Source: Microbacterium murale (GTDB lineage Bacteria > Actinomycetota > Actinomycetes > Actinomycetales > Microbacteriaceae). Taken from it: DNA of 64,000 nt. A model generated the notes under the pieces. It made no database searches and was not told the origin of the DNA. It saw nothing but the letters and a program-made list of their open reading frames with translations. Below, one piece after another: positions 52,485 to 61,085 of this stretch. Position 1 is the stretch's first letter, and each line of letters opens with the position of its first letter. The stretch covers positions 1 through 64,000 of the forward strand of contig NZ_BMCM01000007.1 of assembly GCF_014635185.1 (NCBI RefSeq). Reading direction: 5' to 3'. The translations under genes and the position numbers were made by a program.

Positions 52485-53366
52485 TCACCCCTTGACCGCT
52501 CCGCCCATCCCGACGCCGTTGAGGAACAGGCGCTGGAAGACGAGGAAGAGCGCGATCGGGATGATGGTCGAGATCGCGAGAGCGGCGAGGAAGACGTCCA
52601 GTTCGATGAACTGCTGCAGTGCCGGGAGCCGCACGGACAGCGGCTGGATCGCCGGGTCAGGGAGAACGAGCATCGGCCAGAGGAAGTCCTTCCATGCACC
52701 GATCACCGCGAACACCGACACCACGCCGATGATCGGCTTCGACATCGGCAGCACGACAGACCAGAACAGCCGGTAGTTGCCTGCGCCGTCGACTCTGGCC
52801 GCCTCGAACACCTCTCGCGGCAGCGAGTCGAAGAACCGCATCACGAGCAGCACGTTGAAGGCGTTCGCCCCTGCCGGCAGCCACACCGCCCAGAACGTGT
52901 TGATCAGGGACTGCCCGAGCAGCGGAGGATCGACGATCGTGAGGTACAGCGGAACGAGCAGCACGATGCTGGGCACGAAGAGCGTGGCGAGCACGAAAGC
53001 GACGATGATCTTCCCGTATCGGGGCCGCAGCACACTCAGCGCGTAGCCGGCAGTCGTCGCGACGAGCACCTGCACGGCCCAGACACCGGCCGCGATGAGC
53101 ACGGTGTTGAGGAAGAACTTGTCGATCTCCACACGGGTCCATGCGGTGATCAGGTTCTCCCAGTCCATGCCGTTCGGCCACAGCGCGAGAGGTGTGCGGA
53201 GGGTGTCCTGCGTGGGCGTGATCGCCGATTTCGCGAGCCACAGGATCGGTCCGAGCCCCACGACGAACAGCGACACCAGCAGCACGATGTGGGTCGCGCG
53301 GGTTGCGATGCGGATGCGGGGGCGTCGCCAGTCGGCGGGCGAGAGGATGCCGCGGTCGGCGCTCAT
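52485..53366 (-). CDS. CUT1 ABC transporter permease (MalG type)
   Basis: A 293-residue permease; the ATG at 53366 overlaps the partner's stop (TAATG) and was chosen over an ATG four codons earlier. The first membrane segment is ATHIVLLVSLFVVGLGPILWL and the EAA loop EVFEAARVDGAGNYRLF. It is the last gene of the alpha-glucoside operon. Confidence 0.9.
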   Translation of the reverse strand: MSADRGILSPADWRRPRIRIATRATHIVLLVSLFVVGLGPILWLAKSAITPTQDTLRTPLALWPNGMDWENLITAWTRVEIDKFFLNTVLIAAGVWAVQVLVATTAGYALSVLRPRYGKIIVAFVLATLFVPSIVLLVPLYLTIVDPPLLGQSLINTFWAVWLPAGANAFNVLLVMRFFDSLPREVFEAARVDGAGNYRLFWSVVLPMSKPIIGVVSVFAVIGAWKDFLWPMLVLPDPAIQPLSVRLPALQQFIELDVFLAALAISTIIPIALFLVFQRLFLNGVGMGGAVKG

Positions 53367-54352
53367 TAGGTGCTCCAACTGCGGGTGAGACGGAAGTAGA
53401 TCATCGAGAATACGGCCAGGACGATCGCGAGCATGAGGCTCAGCGCTGTCGCAGCGCCGTAGTCACCGCCGAGGCTGTTCTGGAAGGCGTACTTGTAGAT
53501 GAGCAGGAGTACGGTGATCGTCGAGTTCGCGGGGCCGCCTCCGGTGAAAAGGAATGGTTCGAGAAAGACCTGGGCTGTCCCGATGATCTGCAGGATGAAG
53601 GTCACGAGCAGCACGCCGCGCAGCTGCGGCATGGTCACATGCCACACCTTTCGCCAGACGCCGGCGCCGTCGACTTCGGCCGCGTCGTACAGCTCGGGGG
53701 CCACGCCGACGATCGCGGCGAGGTAGATGATGATGGTTCCTCCCGCGGCGGACCACGTGGCGAACAGCACGAGCGACGGCATCGCACTCGCCTGATCCTG
53801 CAGCCATGGCAGTGGCCCACCTCCGAACCAGCCGAGGATCGTATTGAACACCCCGGTGGGCGATGCGTCGTAGAAGAACTTCCACAGCAGTGCCGAGACG
53901 ACGGGCGGCACGACGACCGGCAGATAGGCGAGGGCGCTGTAGAGGCCTCGGCGCTTACGGACCTCGCTCATCAAGACTGCGACGACGAGCGGGATGGGAT
54001 AGCCGAGCAGCAGCGCCAGAACGGCGAAGTACAGGGTGTTGACGACAGCTGTGCCCAGCAGCGGATCCTGCAGCACCCGACTGAAGTTGTCGAACCAGAC
54101 GAACTCGGGAGTGCTGAGCAGGTTCGTCTCCTGGAACGCCATGATCGCCGAGTCGACGATCGGCTTCCACGAGAAGAAGATGAAGCTGAACAGCAACGGC
54201 AGCAGGAAGACGAACGTACTGATCCCTCCGCCGCGGAACCGGTTCCTGACCCGCCGAATCGCGCCTGGTCGGCGGCGTTCGGCGGCGCGGACGATCGTCG
54301 GCCCCGCTTCCGGCGTCTCCGGAGGTGCCGTCAGGGGAGAGATCTGCGTCAT
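53366..54352 (-). CDS. CUT1 ABC transporter permease (MalF type)
   Basis: A 328-residue permease with an Arg-rich cytoplasmic N-terminus, first membrane segment STFVFLLPLLFSFIFFSW, EAA loop ELYDAAEVDGAGVWRKVW and the block FTGGGPANSTITV. The start at 54352 follows AAAGGAAC. It pairs with 52485-53366. Confidence 0.9.
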   Translation of the reverse strand: MTQISPLTAPPETPEAGPTIVRAAERRRPGAIRRVRNRFRGGGISTFVFLLPLLFSFIFFSWKPIVDSAIMAFQETNLLSTPEFVWFDNFSRVLQDPLLGTAVVNTLYFAVLALLLGYPIPLVVAVLMSEVRKRRGLYSALAYLPVVVPPVVSALLWKFFYDASPTGVFNTILGWFGGGPLPWLQDQASAMPSLVLFATWSAAGGTIIIYLAAIVGVAPELYDAAEVDGAGVWRKVWHVTMPQLRGVLLVTFILQIIGTAQVFLEPFLFTGGGPANSTITVLLLIYKYAFQNSLGGDYGAATALSLMLAIVLAVFSMIYFRLTRSWST

Positions 54353-54409
54353 CGCATGTTCCTTTGGATGAGGATCCGGGGGCGAATGCATCGCCCCCGG
54401 ATCGACGGG

Positions 54410-55780
54410 TCACTCTGCTGCGGCGTAGATGCCCTCGGCCTGAGTCTGCGCATCGGCGAGAAGCGCCTTGATGTCGGCGTTCTGATCCGTGAGCACGGCC
54501 TGCACGACGGTGTCGAGCAGCGCGTACACCTCCTGCGTGGAGATCCGCGGCTCCGGGAGGATCTGCTGCTCCCCGATCTGATCCGTGTACGGATTCATCT
54601 GCTCGACGGGGACGTTGATGAACTCCGAGATCCATTCCCGGTTCTGATCGAAGAGCTCCTGATCGAACACCGGCAGCTCCGGTGCACCGACGGGCTGGTC
54701 GAGGGAAGCGGAGAGCTTCGCGGATGCCGTCGCAGCCTCCTCGTTCGTGATCTTGCCCATGTAGTAGAAGTCGATCCACTTGACGGATGCCGCCTGCTCG
54801 GCCGCGGTCGCCTTCGGGTTCACCGCGGCGAGCGTCCCACCGCCGAGGACTCCGGGGTCATCGCCCTGGAGCGGCAGGACGGTGAGACCGTAGTCGTCCG
54901 GGTTCAGCGCGTTCTGCGTGACCAGGTTCGGGTAGTTTCCGCCGCCGGAGATGTACATGCCGATCCGGCCCGCGGCGAAGTCCTGGTTGATGGTGCCCCA
55001 GTCGTAGAGGAAGTTCGCGCCCATCGAGTTGTCGTCCCAGCGCAGCTCTTGCAGATACTCCAGCGCCTCGACGACCGCGTCCGAATCGATCGTGGGCGCG
55101 GTGCTGTCGTCGTTCTCCGTACGACCGCCGAACGCGTTCACCGTGGTGGCGAGGATCCATCCTCCGGTGTTGGCCGATGTCATCGTGGCGTAACCCGCTT
55201 CGCCCGTGGCATCCGTGATCTGCTTCGCGTACTCACGGACCTCGTCCCACGTCGTCGGGGGCTTGTCGGGGTCGAGCCCTGCCTCTTCGAACAGGGTGCG
55301 GTTGTAGTGCAGGCCCTGGCCGTATGCGGCGATCGGCACCGCCCACATGTTTCCGTCCGCGTCCTGCCCCGCCTGCGCGACGTTCGGATTGAACTTGTCG
55401 GCGTACGGCAGTTCGGCGACGAGACCACTGATGTCGGCGATCTGCTTGCGCTCGATCAGCCCTCGGCCGTCGGTGAACGGGATCGGGAACACATCCGGCA
55501 GCGTGCCTCCGGCGAGTTCGGCGGCGAAGGTGGTGCCGGTCCAGGTGTACTCCTGCGCCTCGACCGTGATGTCGGAGTTCACCTCCTCGAACTCGGCGAC
55601 CCGTGCGTCGAAGGTCTCGCGCGCCTCCGGCTCGAGGCCTGCGTCGATCGCGACCTGGATGGTCACCGGACCGTCGGCTGCGGCATCGTCGCCGGTACTT
55701 CCTGCGCAGCCTGCGAGCAGCGCTGCGGTGGAGAGTACGGCGGTGCCGGAGAGGGCGATCCGCTTGATGCGTGACTTCAT
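54410..55780 (-). CDS. CUT1 extracellular solute-binding lipoprotein
   Basis: A 456-residue lipoprotein receptor with signal peptide MKSRIKRIALSGTAVLSTAA and lipobox LAGC. It has receptor blocks GQGLHYNRTLFEEAGLDPDK and AAGRIGMYISGGGNYP. It lies 50 bp downstream of the GH13 gene, which suggests an alpha-glucoside ligand. The start at 55780 has a GAAGGACA site. Confidence 0.9.
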   Translation of the reverse strand: MKSRIKRIALSGTAVLSTAALLAGCAGSTGDDAAADGPVTIQVAIDAGLEPEARETFDARVAEFEEVNSDITVEAQEYTWTGTTFAAELAGGTLPDVFPIPFTDGRGLIERKQIADISGLVAELPYADKFNPNVAQAGQDADGNMWAVPIAAYGQGLHYNRTLFEEAGLDPDKPPTTWDEVREYAKQITDATGEAGYATMTSANTGGWILATTVNAFGGRTENDDSTAPTIDSDAVVEALEYLQELRWDDNSMGANFLYDWGTINQDFAAGRIGMYISGGGNYPNLVTQNALNPDDYGLTVLPLQGDDPGVLGGGTLAAVNPKATAAEQAASVKWIDFYYMGKITNEEAATASAKLSASLDQPVGAPELPVFDQELFDQNREWISEFINVPVEQMNPYTDQIGEQQILPEPRISTQEVYALLDTVVQAVLTDQNADIKALLADAQTQAEGIYAAAE

Positions 55781-55830
55781 TGTCTGTCCTTCCATTCCTG
55801 TGTTGCAGTTCAGGTGTTCTAGGCGCGGGG

Positions 55831-57516
55831 TTACTGCTTCGCTCCGGCGGAGCGCTCCGGCAGGTCGCGCAGGGCGAGCCAGGCCGTGGAGTCGGGTGGC
55901 AGCGCGGCGTCGAGCGGCGCGCTGGAGAGGAGCACCTCGTGGTGCGCGGGAAGCGGCACCGCAGTGCCGCCGAGGTTGGTGACGCTGACGAAGTCGTCGC
56001 CGCGGCGGAACGCGATGACGTCCGCGCCGAGCTCAAGCCATTCCAGTGCACCGGCGGTGAGGTCGCGGATGCTGCGGCGCAGCGCGATCGCCCGGCGGTA
56101 GAGGTGCAGCGTCGATGTGGGGTCCGTCTCCTGCGCCTCGACCGTGAACGACTCCCAGTCTCCCGGCTGCGGCAGCCATGGTTCGCCGCCGAAGCCGTAG
56201 GGAGTGCGTGCTCCTGCCCATGGCAGCGGCACGCGGCATCCGTCCCGCCCAGGGTCGACGCCGCCTGAGCGGTGATGCATCGGGTCCTGGATGACCTCCC
56301 GCGGCAGCTCGACCTCCGGCAGGCCGAGCTCGTCGCCCTGGTAGATGTAGAGGCTTCCCGGCAATGCCGCGGTGAGAAGCGCGGCGGCTCGTGCGCGTCG
56401 CTGGCCGCGCACGGCATCCGTCGGCGTTCCGAACCGCTTGCGGTCGAAGGCGAACGACGAATCGGCCCGGCCATAACGCGTCGCAGGGCGGGTGACGTCG
56501 TGATTGGAGAGCACCCACGTGGCCGGAGCGCCGACAGGCGCATGCTCGGCGAGCGTGCGCGTGATGGATGACCGCATGGCCTGCGCGCTCCACGGCTGGG
56601 TCATGAAGTCGAAGTTGAACGCCGTGTGCATCTCGTCGGGGCGGAGATACCGGGCGAACCGCTCGGCGTCGTCGAGCCAGACTTCGCCGACGAGCACCCG
56701 CTCCCCCTGATACTCATCGGCGACGGCGCGCCAGCCGCGGTAGATGTCGTGCAGCTCGTCGCGGTCCAGGTGCGGGTGGGCACCGGGTGCGATCGCTCCG
56801 GAGGGTAGCGCCGGCAGCGCAGGGTCCTTCACGGGGAGCGCCGCGGAGTCGATGCGGACGCCGGCGACACCGCGGTCGAACCAGAACCGCAGGATGTCCT
56901 CGTGCTCGCGCCGAACGTCGGGGTGGTTCCAGTTCAGATCAGGCTGCTCCGGCGTGAACAGGTGCAGGTACCACTCGCCCGGCGTGCCATCGGGGTTCGT
57001 CGTGCGGGTCCAGGTGTCGCCCTGAAAGCTGGAGACCCAGTCCGTCGGCATCTCGTCACCGTTCTCGCCGAGGCCGGGGTGGAACCAGAACCGCTCGCGC
57101 TCCGGGCTGCCGGGGCCGGCGGCGAGCGCCTGCCGGAACCACTGGTGCTGGTCGGAGAGGTGGTTCGGGACGATGTCGATGATGGTGCGGATGCCGAAGG
57201 CGAGTGCCTCTGCGATGAGCTGCTCCGCCTCGTCCAGCGTGCCGAAGCGCGGGTCGATGTCGCGGTAGTCCTGCACGTCGTAACCGCCGTCAGCGAGGGG
57301 GCTCGGGTACCAGGGGTTGAACCAGATCGCGTCGACCCCGAGGTCTTTGAGATAACCGAGGCGTGCTCTGACGCCTGCGAGGTCGCCGGTGCCGTCGCCG
57401 TTTCCGTCGGCGAAGCTGCGCACGTACACCTGGTAGATCACGGCATCGCGCCACCAACCGGCATCCGTCGGCATCGTCACGGTGCTCGCGTTCTTCATCA
57501 GGACTTCGGTGTCCAC
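55831..57516 (-). CDS. GH13 alpha-glucosidase (oligo-1,6-glucosidase/maltase type)
   Basis: A 561-residue cytoplasmic GH13 enzyme. The barrel begins WWRDAVIYQVYVRSF; conserved region I is DIVPNHLSDQH. The nucleophile Asp is in GVRIDSA (about 220), the acid/base Glu in LVGEVW (about 275) and the third Asp in LSNHDVTR (about 335). The start is a GTG after GAGGAGC. As first gene of an importer operon it degrades the imported alpha-glucoside. Linkage preference cannot be read from the sequence. Confidence 0.92.
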   Translation of the reverse strand: MDTEVLMKNASTVTMPTDAGWWRDAVIYQVYVRSFADGNGDGTGDLAGVRARLGYLKDLGVDAIWFNPWYPSPLADGGYDVQDYRDIDPRFGTLDEAEQLIAEALAFGIRTIIDIVPNHLSDQHQWFRQALAAGPGSPERERFWFHPGLGENGDEMPTDWVSSFQGDTWTRTTNPDGTPGEWYLHLFTPEQPDLNWNHPDVRREHEDILRFWFDRGVAGVRIDSAALPVKDPALPALPSGAIAPGAHPHLDRDELHDIYRGWRAVADEYQGERVLVGEVWLDDAERFARYLRPDEMHTAFNFDFMTQPWSAQAMRSSITRTLAEHAPVGAPATWVLSNHDVTRPATRYGRADSSFAFDRKRFGTPTDAVRGQRRARAAALLTAALPGSLYIYQGDELGLPEVELPREVIQDPMHHRSGGVDPGRDGCRVPLPWAGARTPYGFGGEPWLPQPGDWESFTVEAQETDPTSTLHLYRRAIALRRSIRDLTAGALEWLELGADVIAFRRGDDFVSVTNLGGTAVPLPAHHEVLLSSAPLDAALPPDSTAWLALRDLPERSAGAKQ

Positions 57517-57568
57517 ATCGCTCCTCAGATCGGTGATGAACCGAATGTAGCTTCACCGACGAACATTT

Positions 57569-57577
57569 GCAAGAACT
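57569..57577. promoter_or_regulatory. Candidate operator half-site before the GH13 operon
   Basis: GCAAGAACT at 57569-57577 is identical to the core of the palindrome upstream of the LacI gene (58772-58780). It lies about 53 bp before the GH13 start in an AT-rich stretch likely to hold the promoter. Confidence 0.5.
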
Positions 57578-57634
57578 AAACAGTTTCGCGTAATTCTTAC
57601 ACTCTGCGATCGGGGCGCCGTCCGACAGCCAGCA

Positions 57635-57691
57635 TGAGGTGTCGCCCGTGGTCGCATGGGCGCCGTCGATGCGGCACGAGGCGACACCTCA
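57635..57691. repeat. Long inverted repeat (REP-like) between lacI and the GH13 gene
   Basis: TGAGGTGTCGCC (57635-57646) and GGCGACACCTCA (57680-57691) are perfect 12-bp arms around a 33-base centre that has further partial symmetry (CGTG...CACG). It may terminate lacI transcription or be a dispersed palindromic element. No coding potential is seen in this 237-bp gap. Confidence 0.65.
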
Positions 57692-57753
57692 CGGCTCAAC
57701 AGCAGCGCGCAGCCGCGTCCGAGCGCGGGCGCGGGCAACCCGAAAGGCGCGGG

Positions 57754-58758
57754 TCAGGCAGCGGGTGCGGTGGACGAGCGCAGCACGAGCTCAGGCTCGA
57801 ACAGCAGCTCGTCACCGGATTCTCTCGTGCCGGCGATCTGAGAGAGCAGCAGTTCGATGACCGTGCGGCCCATCGACTCGATGGGCTGCCGAACGGTCGT
57901 CAGCGGGGGTTCGGTACACGACATCAGCGCGGAGTCGTCGAAGCCGACCACGCTGATGTCCTGCGGCACGCGGAGCCCACCGCGGCGGGCAGCACGCACG
58001 GCTCCGAGGGCGATCGGATCGCTTGCGCAGACGATCGCGGTCGCACCGGCGGCGATCAGCCTGGTCGCCCCGGCCTGTCCAGACTCCAAGGAATACAGTC
58101 CGCGCACGATCATGTCATCACCGAGTGGAGCGCCGAGCTTCTCGAGCAGGAGGCGCCCGGCGGCGAGCTTGCGCTGCGAGGGGATGTGGTCGCTCGGGCC
58201 GAGCAGCATACCGATCTTCCGGTGCCCCAACTGGTGCACGTGCAGCAGCGCCTGCTCGGCCGCCGCGGCGTCATCGGTCGACACGGTCGGAAACGTCAGT
58301 CCGGGAATCCGTGCGTTGACGAGCACTGTCGGCAGGTTCACCTGGCGCAGTCGTTCGTAGTGCTCATGCGCAGCATCGGCCTGCGTGTAATTGCCGCCGA
58401 GGAAGATCACACCCGAGACCTGCTGAGACAGCAGCAGGTCGATGTAGTCGGACTCCGTGACGCCTCCGGCGTTCTGCGTGCACAGCAGCGGCGTGTAGCC
58501 GTTCTGGGTGAGGCCACCGCCGACGATCTCGGCAAGGGCTGGGAAGATCGGGTTCTGCAGTTCCGGCAGGACCAGGCCAACGAGCCGCGCCCGTTCCCCG
58601 CGCAGTTTCGTCGGTCGCTCATAGCCGAGCACATCAAGCGCGGTGAGCACGGCCTGTCGCGTGGCATCCGAGACGCCCGGCTTCTCGTTCAGCACACGAC
58701 TCACGGTCGCCTCGCTCACGCCGACCTTGCGTGCCACCTCCGCCAGACGCTTCGACAT
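57754..58758 (-). CDS. LacI-family regulator of the alpha-glucoside operon
   Basis: A 334-residue repressor with HTH RLAEVARKVGVSEATVSRVLNE and a complete effector domain (LVGLVLPELQNPIFPALAEI, VVGFDDSALMSCTEPPLTTV). The last block is typical of maltose/alpha-glucoside LacI regulators in actinobacteria. The ATG at 58758 was chosen; the much longer open frame is antisense shadow. It precedes the GH13/CUT1 operon on the same strand. Confidence 0.9.
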   Translation of the reverse strand: MSKRLAEVARKVGVSEATVSRVLNEKPGVSDATRQAVLTALDVLGYERPTKLRGERARLVGLVLPELQNPIFPALAEIVGGGLTQNGYTPLLCTQNAGGVTESDYIDLLLSQQVSGVIFLGGNYTQADAAHEHYERLRQVNLPTVLVNARIPGLTFPTVSTDDAAAAEQALLHVHQLGHRKIGMLLGPSDHIPSQRKLAAGRLLLEKLGAPLGDDMIVRGLYSLESGQAGATRLIAAGATAIVCASDPIALGAVRAARRGGLRVPQDISVVGFDDSALMSCTEPPLTTVRQPIESMGRTVIELLLSQIAGTRESGDELLFEPELVLRSSTAPAA

Positions 58759-58770
58759 GAGGTCAGTGTA

Positions 58771-58784
58771 CGCAAGAACTTGCG
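58771..58784. promoter_or_regulatory. LacI-type operator, autoregulatory
   Basis: CGCAAGAACTTGCG is a palindrome with 6-bp arms, 12 bp upstream of the LacI start. It is followed by another TGCG/CGCA pair to 58794. GCAAGAACT recurs upstream of the GH13 gene. Confidence 0.65.
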
Positions 58785-58834
58785 TGATTGCGCAACGACT
58801 GAACAATCCGTCGGGGCGCCGACAATCGCCTAGC

Positions 58835-60073
58835 TCAGCGGACGTTGCCGTTCGAGCAGGTCTGCTGCGCGGCCGAGTTGCCCTTGATCGAGTCCGGCAG
58901 AGCGACGGCGGTATCCGTCGGCGCCGGAGTCTCCGTGGCGGTCTCACCCTCGGCCGGGGCGACGGGTTCCTGAACCACGACTCCGTCGTTCTCGGTGTTC
59001 TCGTGCGTGATCTGCAGCTGCTGGTTCGCATTGATCGCGTCCCACATCGCCTGCGCGGACTGCGTGTCGGCGACGACCTTGTTGGGGTCGTCCGGATCCT
59101 CGTAGGTCGGGTACTGCAGGAACACGATGTCCTCGAACGGCACATCCTTGACCGCGAGGGCGATCTGAACGATCGTCATCGGATTGGTCAGCGATGTGCT
59201 GGCCTCGACGTTGCTGAGCGCGGTGTTGGCGAGGCGGAGCATGACCGGCACGTTTCCGAGCACCTCGCCGCTGATGAGCTTGCGGGACAGGCTCGACATG
59301 TACTGCTGCTGGTTGCCGATGCGTCCGAGGTCGCTGCCGTCACCGACGCCGTGGCGGGTGCGCAGGAACTGCAGCGCCTCCAGCCCCATGATCGTGTGCG
59401 TTCCCGCCGCCATGTCAAGACCCGTGTAGCGGTCCTTGATGGGGGTCGCGAGGCAGACGTCGACGCCGCCGATGGAGTTGGTGATCTCGATCACACCGCC
59501 GAAGGTGACGGATGCCGCGAACTCGATATCCTGGCCGGTGATCTCAGTGATCGTCTTGGCGACGCAGTTCAGGCCGCCGTCCATGTACGCGCTGTTCAGC
59601 GGCTGCTTGCTCATCGCCGACGTCATGCTGCCGTCCTCGCGCGTGCACTCCGGGATCGGGAGCATCAGGTCGCGCGGGAAGCTCACCGCCGTGATGCGAC
59701 GCGGCTCCTCCGAGACGTGCAGGAGGATGTTGACGTCGTTCAGGTTGCCCTCGGCGTCGTTGCCGGAGCACCGGTCGCCGAACAGCTGGGCGTATGCCTC
59801 TTCACAGGTGTCTGTTCCGACCAGCAGCAGGTCGAACCCGCCCTCGAACTCGCTGATGTCCGGCGGAATCGGCTTCTGCCCCTCCAGCTCCACGGCATCG
59901 GCGGTGGCGGTGCCGTACAGATCACTCACCACGAATGCGCTGACGCTCACCCCGCTGACCAGCACGACGGCGAGCGCGACACCGATGATCTTGAGGAGTT
60001 GGCTGATCGGGCCCGGGGACCGCAACTGACCGTGGCGGGCCACAGTCCTGCGGCGACGGATCTTCTCGCTCAC
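58835..60073 (-). CDS. LytR-CpsA-Psr (LCP) family cell-wall glycopolymer ligase
   Basis: A 412-residue membrane-anchored protein with a cytoplasmic basic N-terminus, one membrane helix (about residues 27-50, IIGVALAVVLVSGVSVSAFVV) and an extracellular LCP domain. Family blocks are ITAVSFPRDLMLPIP, LNSAYMDGG, GGVDVCLATPI and FLRTRHGVGDGSDLGRIGNQQQYM. LCP enzymes attach teichoic-acid-like or other glycopolymers to peptidoglycan. The GTG start follows GAAAGGG. The C-terminal tail is Glu/Thr/Pro-rich. Confidence 0.92.
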   Translation of the reverse strand: MSEKIRRRRTVARHGQLRSPGPISQLLKIIGVALAVVLVSGVSVSAFVVSDLYGTATADAVELEGQKPIPPDISEFEGGFDLLLVGTDTCEEAYAQLFGDRCSGNDAEGNLNDVNILLHVSEEPRRITAVSFPRDLMLPIPECTREDGSMTSAMSKQPLNSAYMDGGLNCVAKTITEITGQDIEFAASVTFGGVIEITNSIGGVDVCLATPIKDRYTGLDMAAGTHTIMGLEALQFLRTRHGVGDGSDLGRIGNQQQYMSSLSRKLISGEVLGNVPVMLRLANTALSNVEASTSLTNPMTIVQIALAVKDVPFEDIVFLQYPTYEDPDDPNKVVADTQSAQAMWDAINANQQLQITHENTENDGVVVQEPVAPAEGETATETPAPTDTAVALPDSIKGNSAAQQTCSNGNVR

Positions 60074-60125
60074 TCAATCCCTTTCGAGTCTGTTGCAGTC
60101 GGGGTACCGCAGTCAGCTCGTGATG

Positions 60126-60210
60126 CGGAGGGTGTGGGATTCGAACCCACGAGACATCTCTGCCCACTGGTTTTCAAGACCAGCTCCATCGGCCACTCGG
60201 ACAACCCTCC
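60126..60210 (-). tRNA. tRNA-Ser(UGA)
   Basis: The minus strand folds as an 85-nt serine tRNA. Acceptor GGAGGGT pairs with ACCCTCC plus discriminator G, and the anticodon stem CTGGT/ACCAG encloses CTTGAAA (anticodon TGA). A long variable arm and the T-loop TTCGAAT complete it. No CCA is encoded. Confidence 0.96.
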
Positions 60211-60254
60211 ATCGACAGACGAATCCGCCGATCAGTGGTCGAGTCTAGCCGGTT

Positions 60255-61085
60255 TCATTGTCTCGTCCCCACCTGGGGGACCGCTGGATGATCCACCAGT
60301 GTGTCCAATGCGAGCGCGAGTCCACCGTCTTCGACGTCTGCGGTGACTTCACCCGCAGCATCCTTGACCTCGTCGACCGCCTGCCCCATGGCGACAGCAC
60401 GGCCACCGACCCCGAGCGCCCAGCCGAACATGCCGAGGTCGTTGCGGCCGTCCCCGGCGACGAACACATTGGGGCCGTGCATGCCGAGTTCGGCATACAC
60501 GCGTTCCAGTGCCGTGCCCTTGTCGACTCCCTGCGGGGCGATGTCGAGCCACGCCGTCCAGCCGATCGCATACGAGACCTCATTGAGTCCGGCATCCGCC
60601 ACCAGACGGTGGAAGTCGTCCTCGCTGTGTCCCGGTGAGACCACGACGACGCGCGAAACCGGCTCAGCACCGAGCTCGTCGAGTTCGACCATGCGACCGC
60701 CGTTCAGCGTCCAGTCGTCGAGCTCACCCGTGAACAGGCGCTGGCCGGTCGCGAGTTCGACCATGTAATGCGCTTCGGGCAGTCGCTCGGTGAGCAGCGC
60801 GAGCACCGCAGTCGGGTCGAACGTCTCGACATGCCAGCGTTCCCACGAATCCCCGACACGACGCATCGTCACGGCGCCGTTCGAGCACACCACGAACTCC
60901 GGAGTGATCTCGAGCGCGTCGACCCAGCGCTCAGTACCCATCCAGCTACGCCCTGTCGCGATCGTCACGAAGTGTCCGGCGTCCCGCACGCGCGCGACGG
61001 CCTCCGGCACGCCGGGGCTCATCGTCTCGTCCTGCAGGATGATCGTTCCGTCGACGTCGAGGCCGACGAGCCAGGCAGCCGTCAC
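60255..61085 (-). CDS. HAD-superfamily (Cof-type) phosphatase
   Basis: A 276-residue HAD hydrolase with motif I GLDVDGTI (DxD), an ATGRS motif II, a C2-type cap and motif [15 protein letters not shown]. It would dephosphorylate a sugar phosphate or similar metabolite; the substrate is unknown. The GTG start overlaps the serS stop (GTGA), so it is translationally coupled to serS. Confidence 0.9.
   Translation of the reverse strand: MTAAWLVGLDVDGTIILQDETMSPGVPEAVARVRDAGHFVTIATGRSWMGTERWVDALEITPEFVVCSNGAVTMRRVGDSWERWHVETFDPTAVLALLTERLPEAHYMVELATGQRLFTGELDDWTLNGGRMVELDELGAEPVSRVVVVSPGHSEDDFHRLVADAGLNEVSYAIGWTAWLDIAPQGVDKGTALERVYAELGMHGPNVFVAGDGRNDLGMFGWALGVGGRAVAMGQAVDEVKDAAGEVTADVEDGGLALALDTLVDHPAVPQVGTRQ

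Noticed and set aside
53303-55774. 823-residue open frame on the plus strand opposite the alpha-glucoside importer genes
   Set aside because: It is antisense to three well-supported genes, has the His/Arg/Asp-rich composition of a high-GC shadow frame and no recognisable motif.
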